Origin: Aselliscus stoliczkanus
Taxonomy: Eukaryota > Chordata > Mammalia > Chiroptera > Hipposideridae
Length of the DNA stretch: 64,000 bases
Assembly (NCBI GenBank): GCA_033961575.1
Contig: CM066737.1
Coordinates: 89,276,271-89,340,270 of the forward strand
Direction: 5' to 3'
Under the pieces are notes generated by a model, which saw only the letters and a list, made by a program, of their open reading frames with translations, was not told the origin of the DNA and searched no databases. Both the position numbers and the translations under genes were made by a program. Below are positions 31,241 to 41,009 of this stretch, in pieces. How positions within the stretch are numbered: the stretch's first letter is position 1; each line of letters starts with the position of its first letter.

Positions 31241-33060
31241 GCCCAAATAGCAATAACTACTAAACGGAATGGAGTATGCGTACTGGGTTTGTAGATGGAG
31301 GCTTTTAGATAATGGAGAAATTATTACTTCAGGCCTCAAAGCATCCATTTTACATCTCCTTTGATGTTCATATTAAAGTATTGCCCACTATTTTCCACTT
31401 AATCTGATAAAATGAGGCAGCCTCTTCCTGCTTTGGGGTTAAACTATGAAGCTTTAAACTAATAAAATTAAAAATACTTATTCCCTACACATACCGAATT
31501 GACTCAGTATTCTTGCAGGGGTAAAAAAGGCTTTAAAAATGCTGTTGGAGATGTCTGTTGTGACTGTATCATTTCGTGCAGTCAAAATTTGCTCATTAAT
31601 TATGAAAAAAGTAAATCCATTGACTTGAAGAACTAGTGTGACTGATTTGGGGAACGTAAATCGAATTGATTGTTTGGCTGAACTGACTTCTCGGTTCAAA
31701 GTGGTAGAGGTAAAAGCTATTTAGGTTCAGCCTGGGCACAGACTGTTACACATTATGCCTAGGAAAGCAGAGGCGCAGTTCTGAAGGATCCGAGATGAGA
31801 GAAGGCAATGGGGTTAAGAACTGAAGAAGCAGTCAAGATCTGGCAGATCTGAGATGTGGTCAGGGCAAGCAGTGGGCCCAAACCAAAAATCTAAATGAGA
31901 GACCCCAAAGGAAGACATTCTAAGGGACAAACTAAAGGAACGATACAGCGAGGATCAAATCAGGTGAGCAAAGACCTTGCTACAAAGAATCAAAAGGCTT
32001 GTTTTCACCTAGGACTTTTTACTGTCCTGCGAAATCCTGGACCAAATCCCTGGGTCATTCCAAAGGCTGATGATTATGAACAACTGACTCCAGGAAAGAG
32101 AAAATTAAGAGGATTGTATATAGTTCCCTGAAGCTGAAGAAAATATTTTCATGTCACTTCTTTAAGCCTACCACCAGAAAGGCACTTTTAAAAACGCAGA
32201 TGCCATCATTAAATTAGCACTTAATTTAGCCAACTATGAGGTTTAACTATTTGGATTAAACTTCAGCTAAGGAACGGCCAGGAGAATATACAATAGTATA
32301 AATCAAGAGCTTCAAGCTTTTAGCTCTAACTCTACAAGTGCTTAAATGGCCAACGTAGAACTTGAAATAGGTATATACAATATTTTCTTCTCTCTTTCCA
32401 AGCTGGAACAGTTTCTCTTCCTTATAAAGGACTTTATGTGCGAGTCCTCTGATAAAAGGTAATGCTCTGATAAGTGCAGGTGCTGTTGGAACGCAGCCCA
32501 TCACCACCAGCTCAGCCACGAGGAGTTGTATCTACAGATCACAGCAAAATTGAAAAGAGCAGGGGAGCTGGCTCATGGATGGATCTAATGGACCGGCAGC
32601 TGTCAGTTCATTGTTTAAACACTTGCTGTTCCTCAATGGTGATTTTTTTCCCCCCCAGAAACAGGCTCAAACCAACATCTGACCCTTTTGTATAATCTAT
32701 ATAGACTGTTGGTTTACCGCAGAGCACTTGAAATTGAAAATACAAAAGCTTTCTTTGAGTGTTAAAACAAAGCAGCTTCTGACTTGCTCTGAAAATGCAC
32801 ATTGTGGAGATTCTTATCTGGATGGGCCTTTGATTTCCGGCCAAGTTTAGAGGAGGATGGTCTAATAATAAAACAGCAAAGCAGTTTGAGTAGTAAATTC
32901 AGTTTTTCTGAGAATGTGGAGATAAAATCCAAAAGAGAAATTCTCAAAACAATCCCCAAACCAATAAATTCCACTCCTCCACCTCCCCCACGATGAAAAT
33001 GAAAGCACAAAAGAACAAGCTTCTTTGTATTAGCAAGAGTGGGTTATTTTCTCTTAAAAA
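31241..33060. other. repeat-poor unique stretch
   Basis: One of the longer stretches without a recognised transposon. At 32,400-33,000 composition is balanced. Short frames occur on both strands, but none resembles a known protein and no exon structure is evident. Confidence 0.3.
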
Positions 33061-34061
33061 ATAATAACACTTATGGGCTTAAAAAAATTTAAATTAAAAA
33101 AATACATGCTGATTGTAGTACATTGGGAAATACCCATAATCTCACTACTCTGAAAGAACTTTTTTTTTCTGTAGACATCTATATTATTTTTTACTTAATG
33201 AAAGTTTTATCACACTGTGTGTACAATTTCATAGGAGTGAGTTATTCTTGAAAAGGTAGTGAAGGTCAGTTGACTCTCCAAGAAACATCGCCTGCGAAGG
33301 TTGGTTGATGACAACAGTTTTCACTTCTCTAATATATTTTCTCCCGTGGCTTCTGACAATTGTAATACATCTTGCAGGATCAAAAGAGACAGTGACACTT
33401 TCACAAAGTAAGAGAAAAACAGTCGAGTTAGACACACAGGGAATTAGGGTGGAATCAAATACTGGTCTTAGCCTTTTGAAAGTTCCTCCATGTCAATCAG
33501 CAAAAAAATTCGTGAGCTTCTCATTTCATCCTATTCTACTCCCAAACCAATCAAACTTCCACTTATCCACGGACCCCCTCCCTCTTACTTGCACTTGATA
33601 TTCAATGCAAGTAAAAGATGTGCTCTAGAAGGAGCTGACTGTCTCTAAATAAAATGTCTATGGCATGTATGTATGTGTTTATGCAAATGCAAGCATGTGT
33701 GTGTATGTGTGTGCATGCATACCTGTGTGCACATGCTCACTTGCAATAAGCACCCCAAATAAAGTCATTTTAGCTTCTTGAAGGGAACACTAAGTCATCA
33801 TGAATTAATTAGGATAAAAGCTACCATTTATTAAATACTAACTAAGCCCCATACTAGTGGTTCTGCTTACATTATGGAATTGAATTTTTTTTCTGATCAC
33901 ACTATTAAAACTGCAACCTACCCTCCATTCCCCGCCCAGCACTCTTGATTCCCCTTGTACTCTGCTGTGTACTTTTTCCATAACACATCACCTTTAACAT
34001 ACTTTATAGTTTACTTATTTGTTGTGTTGTTGTTATTATTATTATCGTTGTCTATCTCTCT
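33061..34061. other. AT-rich sequence with possible old repeat and (GT)-rich patch
   Basis: 33,095-33,240 resembles an old LINE-derived segment (CATGCTGATTGTAGTACATT). 33,665-33,735 is a degenerate ATGTGTGTGTATG-type low-complexity patch. No gene recognised. Confidence 0.35.
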
Positions 34062-34082
34062 CCCACTGTTGCCTATTTTACC

Positions 34083-34186
34083 TTTTTTTTTTAAGAGGGC
34101 AGTGTCACTGGCCCTCATGTGGGATCTGAACCGGGGCCACTGGCATCCCAAGCCAGCTCTTAACCACCGCGCCACTCAGCCAGCCC
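34083..34186 (-). repeat. SINE family A
   Basis: Antisense: GAGGGCAGTGTCACTGGCCC to GCCACTCAGCCAGCCCC. Flanked by CCCACTGTTG (34,062 and about 34,185). Confidence 0.88.
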
Positions 34187-34289
34187 CACTGTTGTTTGTT
34201 TTGTTCATTGATGTAACTCAAGATCCTAGAAGAGTTCCCGAAGTATAGTAGGGGGGGATCAATAAATATTTCTGAATGAATGAATGCAT

Positions 34290-34440
34290 AAATGCATTAT
34301 TTCATCTTTACAACACTTTGAGATTGACATTATTATCTCCATTTTAGAGAAGAGGAGGTTGCAAGAGGAGGTTGCATGGTCACGTAGCTGGTAATTAATC
34401 AAATCTGGTTTTGAAGTCAGATCTCTCTAGACTCCAAATC
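34290..34440 (-). repeat. MIR, antisense
   Basis: CATCTTTACAACACTTTGAG, TTATTATCTCCATTTTAGAG and GGTCACGTAGCTGGTAATTA form an antisense MIR core, with a small internal duplication of AGAGGAGGTTGCA. Confidence 0.6.
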
Positions 34441-34775
34441 CTACACTTTAAAGAGTGGTCCCCAGAGCAGTGCTGTTCCATGAACTGTTTGTTATGGTTG
34501 AGATAAGTGAAATTGAGAATAAGCGAGCACTTGGAGACTTTTATAACAATTTGACATTTCTGGAACATCCAAGAAAGAGTACATCCGTGGACTTGGCTTA
34601 TTGAACAGGACATGGACGAGCTTAGAAGTTGTCACACTCACCTGATGAGTGACATGTGCTAAAAGCTGTACACAAGACACACAGTAAGACTACCTTATAA
34701 TATGTCATATTTTAGGATTACTTTGTCAAATGTAACTTTAAAGTGTATAAAAATCAGAGGCAATTTAGGAATATA

Positions 34776-35004
34776 CCAGAGGTACCAAAATATGTATACA
34801 AATGGACACTTTGGTCAACATTGCTCAAGCAGTTCACCATAATCAGAAGTGTCTGGATGCTTGATAGTAACCATTTTTAGCACCTCTTGTAATTGCAGAA
34901 GTGAAATGTGACTTGTATTCCTCTTTTGTTATCAGTATATATTATTACAATTTTAATACAGTTTTCTATTCTTCAAATGTGTATACATATTTTGGCACCT
35001 TCCA
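34776..35004 (+). mobile_element. mariner-type MITE
   Basis: 229-bp palindrome-ended element. The left end CCAGAGGTACCAAAATATGT is mirrored by the right end, whose complement reads TGGAAGGTGCCAAAATATGT. TA dinucleotides flank both sides (34,774-34,775 and 35,005-35,006). The interior contains only short relics of transposase (GTCTGGATGCTTG region). It sits inside the hAT element. Confidence 0.8.
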
Positions 35005-35365
35005 TATTTGTTCTAATAATTTTTTATTTTTACAATGTTTTAATTTTGAAGATTAACATTAGTAACTAAACTAAGGAAGTAAATTTTAACATTGACTTAC
35101 AGTTGGCAAAATAAGCTTCACTGGACTTTTTTGTCAAGAAAACAAACCATTGCTGATTGCAGCAGTTATAGTAAACCAAATGATGCTGATCAAAGTAAGT
35201 CCTAAAAAAATAAAGACCAAAAGAGTTTGTAGTAGCTTTACTCAGAAGTGGTAAGTTCAAGTTTGTAGCCATAACTAATGATAAAGTGCTTCAAACAGAG
35301 TATATGACTAGTAGATATTTTCTAGCTAAAAGAAGCAATAACAATATCAAGATGTAAGTATCAGT

Positions 35366-35476
35366 GGGCCGGTCGAGTGGTGTGGTGGTTAAGTGCTGGC
35401 TTGGAAAGCCAGCAGCCCTGGTTCGGGTCCCACATATGAGGGCCAGTGACACTGCCCTCAAAAAAGAGGAAAAAAA
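35366..35476 (+). repeat. SINE family A
   Basis: Head GGGCCGGTCGAGTGGTGTGG to CACTGCCCTCAAAAAAGAGG. Flanked by AAGATGTAAG at 35,349-35,358 and 35,477-35,486. Confidence 0.88.
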
Positions 35477-35720
35477 AAGATGTAAGCAGCATTTTCATAC
35501 CAAACATAGAAAAATGAGTTCAAAACTATTGTCCTGTCAGAAAAGTCATGACATATTTTTTTCTATGTTTTTCGTTGCAAAAATGCATCATGACTTTTCC
35601 AACAACCCAACAGAAAACAAAATTTTGGAAAGAAGAATTTTTTATTTGTTAAAATAAAAAGTCAACAGAAGCACATGTTCCATTTCTCACATATAAACAT
35701 TAGTGCCATGCAACCTTCTT

Positions 35721-35827
35721 TTTTTTTTTTTTTGAGGGCAGTGTCACTGGCCCTCATATATGGGACCGACCCGGGGCCGCTGGCTTCTGAAGCCAGCACT
35801 TAACCACCGTGCCACTTGGCCGGCCTT
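35721..35827 (-). repeat. SINE family A
   Basis: Antisense. Near-perfect 15-bp duplication CCATGCAACCTTCTT (35,706) / CCACGCAACCTTCTT (35,828). Confidence 0.92.
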
Positions 35828-36230
35828 CCACGCAACCTTCTTAGAGAGTAGCCCTTCAGTTTTCTACAACTGAAAAGCCATACACAATTGCCAAGGCATT
35901 AGAGAAAGAAGCAACAAAGATATCTGCTTGGAAATGTTAGGTGAATTGGGGGCAAAGCAGGTTAGCTCCAGTATCACTCTGCAACAACAGAAACAGGCAA
36001 ATTTATGGAAGACCAACTCACAGAAAACATACAAGCTTGCAAAGCATTTTCCATTGCAGCTTGATATCATTTACAAATATTAATATAGCAATTTTTAGTA
36101 TATGAATAATTTCAATATGATGGAAATACTAAGGAAGAACTGATTTTTCAACCTCGTTGCTGAAAATGTGACCAGTAATGGACTGTGTAAAGCTATGGAG
36201 ACAAATGTTTCATATAAAACATTGTCAACA

Positions 36231-36696
36231 GGCAGACCGAGTGGCTCGTTGGTTGACTTAGCTTGGGAGTGCCAGCTCTGAGCAGCAGGGCCCCAGTTCA
36301 GATCCCACATGGGCCAGTGACACTGCGCCCTCTACAGCTAAGATGGTGAACAACAGCTCGACCTGGAGCTGGGCTGCCATGAGTGGCCGGCAATGGCGTA
36401 GGCTGCAGTGGGGCTACAGTGGGCTGCCGTAAGCTACCATGAGTGGCCGGCAGCTGGAGCTGCTGTGAGCCGCTGTGAGTGGCCATCCAATGGCCAGCGA
36501 CCTATCTGCCTCAGCCAGGAAGAGCACAATGATCACAATACCAACATGGGCCAGTGAAGCAATGTCCTCCACAACTAGACTAAAGAACAAAAGGACAGCA
36601 ACTTGTCTGTTCCCCTTCCCCAATTCCCCATTCCCCAATGCTGTTCCCTCCCCCAATTCCCAATAAAATCTTTAAATATGTGTGTATATAATTAAA
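36231..36696 (+). repeat. tRNA-derived SINE, family B (head variant)
   Basis: The head contains GGGAGTGCCAGCTCTGAGCA, a family C-like insertion, then CCCACATGGGCCAGTGACAC and a normal B body. Duplication AAAACATTGTCAAC / AAAACATTGTTAAC (36,217 and 36,697). Confidence 0.88.
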
Positions 36697-36857
36697 AAAA
36701 CATTGTTAACGAATGTGGTATAAAGTTTAGGTTTCATGGAGAAGTAATATTCTGATGGCTCAGCTGCAATTACAAGAAAACATTCTGAGTAGATACTCGG
36801 ATTAAGGTGTACCCAGAATGTAAATCACTGCACTTTTCTTCATCAAGATATTCTTGC

Positions 36858-36888
36858 CTCAAAAAAAAAAAAAAAAAAAAAAAAAAAA
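36858..36888 (+). repeat. poly(A) tract with flanking duplication
   Basis: 28 A residues bounded by GATATTCTTGCCTC on both sides (36,847-36,860 and 36,889-36,902). This is the footprint of a retro-insertion that carried nothing but its poly(A) tail, inside the hAT transposase remnant. Confidence 0.85.
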
Positions 36889-38256
36889 GATATTCTTGCC
36901 TCGAAAATAATGTCAGCTGAACTATACTGTGTGCTGACTGACATGCTAAAATCTGAAAATTACATAAGAGCTAATGCATTACCTTTCAGATTATTCTCTA
37001 AATTTTGTGGTAACATAGAAGCTGAACATAAACAATGATTATTGCATGCTGGATGTGATGATAATCAAGAGGAAAGTTCTATCGAGAATGTTTGAACTGC
37101 AGAACAAACTCTCAGTGTTTCGGCAGGATAAGAAACCAGCTTAACCCAGCTTTTCAAAGATATGAATTAGACAGGTAGTTTGACATTTTTGTGTTACATT
37201 TTCAGCATGTTTTTGTAAGCTCTGTACTTATGCCATGCAAGGACATAGTAAAGCATGTTTTTCAATGGCAGATAAGATCTAAAAACTGAAACAAAAATTA
37301 GAACCTGGGAAGAACAAAGATTGTTATGGCATATTTTACAGATTGTTATGACATATTCCATAATTTTACAATTATCATTGATTTAAGTAATGATCTTAAT
37401 ATTGCAGATTGCAAAAACTTTTCTCTGAACACCTTACAACTCTGATAAAACACTTTGAAGTTTATTGTCCTTCAAAAAAAATTCACCCACAGGAAATTCA
37501 TGATTCTTTAATCCATCTCTTTCATAAAAAAGGTAATTTAAATTCAATTATACTTTACAAGATTAATTGTAAGAACTGGCTGCTGATGAAAGAGTGAAGA
37601 TGAATTTGGAAAATACAGCACTGCTTAGTTCATTTTGGGTAAAAGTTAAAAACAAATATCCTGAGCTTGCTGAAATTGCCTTAAAATTTCTTCTATTTCC
37701 CTCACCACATTTATGTAAGATTGATCTCTCTATGAGTATTATTGAAACAAAACATAAAAACATTTTAGATATGCATTATGCTCTGTGAGTAGTGGTGTCA
37801 GATTACTTAACAAGCAAGAAGCAAGCTCATTTGTCACAGCAAAACTTCAAATATTGATGTATGCATAGTTTATTCAAAGGTGTGCATAGGCATTTAATAT
37901 GGGGAATTGTTACTTCACTCAACTTTAGTTGTGACTGTGGAATAACAAAAATTAGGTGTAATAGTGATTATAATAATTACTTATATGCACACTTTCATAA
38001 ATATGTATGGTTTCTGTAATTCTTTTCTTTTTTATGTTATATTTTCTTTGATTATATTTATTGAAGTGAAATATAATTTGATGTTTGTCGAATTGAATGA
38101 AACAGTTAGGTTTGAATTTTATGTCTTTGTTTCTTGTTTATTTTATTTTTCTAGCATTTTAGTTTTGTTGCATTTTTACAAAAGTATCAGTTTGCTATGG
38201 GCTGACAATTTTTAAAAATACCTAATCCTTGACCACAGATAGCTTGAGAAACACTG

Positions 38257-38895
38257 CCCTAACAGCCTCTAGTTAGGGCCCATGCTGGCCTACCAGAAAA
38301 TCCATATCCATTGCAACCCTTTAGATTTGGGCTGGTCCAACTCACCCACTGAATCCTAGAAGTTATGGATCAAAGGACTTAGCATACATTGTTCCCTGGC
38401 ATCTATGCACTCAGGCCTGTTCACATAGACTCCAATTCCTGAGACCTCTGAAACTCCTAACTCCCACCCTAGGACACCCAACCAAAAGAAGGCATGATAG
38501 AGTCTTCCAGGCTACTGAGAAATACCTTTTGGTATATTTTTGGAAATATTTTTCTTGTTTCATTTTAAGAACATAACTGGAATGATTTGGCGCGAGGTAG
38601 AGGAGATGGGTTGAAATATCAAGCTGACAAGGAGAAACATAGGAAAAATTGAGCAGAGCTTAATTATTAATGACAAAGATGTTTGCCACTAAGAAACAAG
38701 AAGAAGCCAGAGACCTGTTGGGCCTTGGGAGAAAGGTTTGGCCTCTGCTTTCACATACCACTTTGAAGCCTTCAGCATGCCCTTGCTCCCTTGGAGAAAT
38801 GCTCAGAGATTTGGTACTATATTCCCTACACTCCAAACAACACGTACACACAAAATGAATCATCAATGACTGCACACGTGAAAGCTCTAAATCCT
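38257..38895. other. unique sequence
   Basis: No gene or repeat recognised. Confidence 0.4.
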
Positions 38896-39040
38896 GTATT
38901 ATTGGGCACCTTTTATGAACAGGGCACTTTATAGGAATCATCAACTTAATACTTACAACAACCCCACGAGCTAAATATTCCTAGCCATATTTTACATATA
39001 AGATCAATGAGGCTCCAAGAATTTAAGGAGTTACTTACCC
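38896..39040 (-). repeat. MIR, antisense
   Basis: GGCACTTTATAGGAATCATC, ACTTACAACAACCCCACGAG and TGAGGCTCCAAGAATTTAAG follow antisense MIR. Confidence 0.6.
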
Positions 39041-39144
39041 CCCAATCCACCTTCTTTTCTCTTAGTTGTCATCTCCGATCTTGATTGATCCCGCCGCCAT
39101 TTGCCAGGGTTCTGCTAATCTTTCATAATCCAAACTAGAGCTCT

Positions 39145-39335
39145 AGTCTTCAGTCTGGGCTCCATCTTGGAATCACCTGAGTAGCTTTAAGAAAGGATTG
39201 CTATCTGAGTGCCATTCCTGGGGATTCTGGTTTTAAGTGATCTAGGGTGTGGCCAATTAATTCATAATCACTTAGCTTTAAATAATTCTAACTAATTCTA
39301 ATGTTCACCGATAGTTGAGGACCACTGGCCTAGAG
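39145..39335 (+). repeat. MER5-type hAT MITE
   Basis: GGGCTCCATCTTGGAATCAC, GATTCTGGTTTTAAGTGATC and GATAGTTGAGGACCACTGG. The final CCACTG is the hAT terminus. Confidence 0.65.
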
Positions 39336-39365
39336 AGTTTCAAAGCTGAGTTAGGTGGCCCTTTT

Positions 39366-39684
39366 TTTTTTTTTTAAGATTTTATTGGGGAAATGGGGGA
39401 GGGAACAGCGTTTCAGAATCGGGGAAGGGGAACAGACAAGTTGCTGTCCTTTTCGTTCTTCAGTCTAGTTGTGGAGAACATCGCTTCACTGGCCCATGTT
39501 GGTATTATCATTGCACTCTTCCTGTGTGAGGCAAATCGGTTGCTGGCCATAGGACTGTGGTTCATGGCAGCTCACAGCAGCTCACAAAAGGGCACTGGCC
39601 CATGTGGGATCCGAACTGGGGTCCTGCTGCTCGGAGCTGGTACTCCCAATCCAACTCTTAACCACTGTGCCACTCAGCTAGCCC
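39366..39684 (-). repeat. SINE family B, internally deleted (head variant)
   Basis: Antisense, only about 320 bp. The central body repeats are missing, and CAGCTCACAAAAGGGCACTGG marks the join. Perfect 14-bp duplication TAGGTGGCCCTTTT (39,352-39,365 and 39,685-39,698). Confidence 0.9.
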
Positions 39685-39839
39685 TAGGTGGCCCTTTTCT
39701 ATGGAACCATAGTCCCTTGTCTTTATTTAGTCATTCATTTTCATTTTTTAATTACTTGTTACCAAATTTAACTTCACACTATTGTTACTGCCTGCTGCCC
39801 TGTGTAGATTTTAAATGATTTGAAGGTAGGGACTTTGCT

Positions 39840-40175
39840 ATTCATGTTTATTCATTCATTTGTTCATTCATTCATTCATTCATCCATTCACTAACTTAGC
39901 AAGTACTTATTTACTGAGTCAGACTCTGTGCTAGTACAGTAAGTCCTCACTTGATGTTGATAGGTTCTGTGACTTTAAGAGAAACAATGAACAACAAAAC
40001 TGATTTTATCATAGGCTAATTGATATAAACAAGAGTTATGTTCCTACGGCATCTCATCAATGTTATAGCAAAATGACATTGAACAAAACAACATTATTCA
40101 AGGACCTGTTGTAGTTGGGAGTACAACAGTGAACCAAATGCCACACGCACTCAGGGTTTAGTACAGGAAACAGAA
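39840..40175 (-). repeat. L2 3' end, antisense, interrupted by a MITE
   Basis: A (ATTC)n start, then GCAAGTACTTATTTACTGAG and AGACTCTGTGCTAGTA. It resumes at 40,112 with ACAACAGTGAACCAAA-like sequence. Confidence 0.6.
39937..40111 (+). mobile_element. Tigger-like (TcMar) MITE
   Basis: Ends CAGTAAGTCCTCACTTGATG and, on the complement, CAACAGGTCCTTGAATAATG. TA lies at both flanks (39,935-39,936 and 40,112-40,113). A second copy lies at 52,686-52,877 on the other strand. Confidence 0.8.
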
Positions 40176-40800
40176 AATAAAAAGACAATATATGTGTTCT
40201 TGTTTTCCATTGCCATGTAACAAACAACCCCAAACTTAGTGGCACGTTCCAGCTCTTTCCACAGCTGCCTCTTGGGCACCCCCTCACCTAGGAGTGCACA
40301 GAGCAATGATGCTGTCTGCTCTCAGAAGCATGCAGCTGGGGGAAAGACCCAGAAGAGGGGTAAGGACCCTTTGGGGTTCTTGGGTCCCAGATGTCTTGAG
40401 CAAGACTGGCTACATGATTTGCATGGCCCAGTGCAAGATGACAATGCAAAGACCCTAATTCTTAAAGCAGGGGGGAAAAAGCACTGTTCAGGTTACTAAA
40501 ATAAAAAGCTTGTTCCCTTCTTCCATGGTCTCTCTCAACTTGTCATGGTGCTGTTTATTTGTCACTTAATGCCATTCTAAGTAAACAAAAACTAAAATTT
40601 TAAACTATTAGCATGAATTTTACCATTCATCTCTATATCGTGCAATGCCAGTTTTAAATGCAAACACAGAGCTTTTAACTCATGAAGAATCACCAAAATT
40701 TTACAATTCCTATTTTATAACCAGTATATGCATTTGTATTTCATTCTTACCAGAACAATGGGAAGCCTGCACAAAATTAACTGTTTTTATTTCACTTCTT

Positions 40801-40906
40801 TTTTTTTTTTTTGAGGTCAGTGTCACTGGCCCTCATATGTGGGACCTGAACTGGGGCCGCTGGCTTCCCAAGCCAGAGCTTAACCACCGCGCCACTCGGC
40901 CGGCCC
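40801..40906 (-). repeat. SINE family A
   Basis: Antisense. Perfect 11-bp duplication TTTCACTTCTT (40,790-40,800 and 40,907-40,917). Confidence 0.93.
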
Positions 40907-40985
40907 TTTCACTTCTTGATCTATGACCAATAATCTCTACCTTCAGTGTACTGATACATAAGGAAGGACTGAAAGAAACAGCAGA

Positions 40986-41009
40986 TATATATATATATAT
41001 ATATATATT
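40986..41009 (+). repeat. (TA)n microsatellite
   Basis: About 12 TA units. Confidence 0.9.

Larger units (their letters stand above)
35487..37790 (+). pseudogene. hAT transposase remnant (ZBED5-like)
   Basis: Degenerate transposase read in pieces on the + strand. A possible zinc-finger piece lies near 35,490 (HFHTKH). KSYTIAKALEKEATKI follows near 35,875. A piece near 36,730-36,760 gives the ISDGSAAITRKHS-like active-site motif. SAELYCVLTDMLKSENYIRA lies near 36,910, KLFSEHLTTLIKHFEVY near 37,412, and a C-terminal dimerisation (hATC) piece LLSSFWVKVKNKYPELAE near 37,620. The order matches hAT enzymes of the ZBED5/Charlie type. Many stops, frameshifts and two SINE insertions exclude function. 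Host genes have been domesticated from this family, but nothing here suggests selection on this copy. Confidence 0.72.
34468..38256 (+). mobile_element. decayed hAT transposon (Charlie/ZBED-like)
   Basis: The right end is CTTGAGAAACACTG, whose complement CAGTGTTTCTCAAG is a classical hAT/Charlie terminus. A candidate left end, CAGTGCTGTTCCATGAACT, starts at 34,468. Between them lie degenerate transposase segments (see the separate entry) and later insertions: a MITE at 34,776-35,004 and SINEs at 35,366, 35,721 and 36,231. Removing these leaves roughly 2.8 kb, the usual size of an autonomous element of this group. The 8-bp flanks (CCCCAGAG and CCCTAACA) agree only partly, so the left boundary is tentative. 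Confidence 0.6.
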
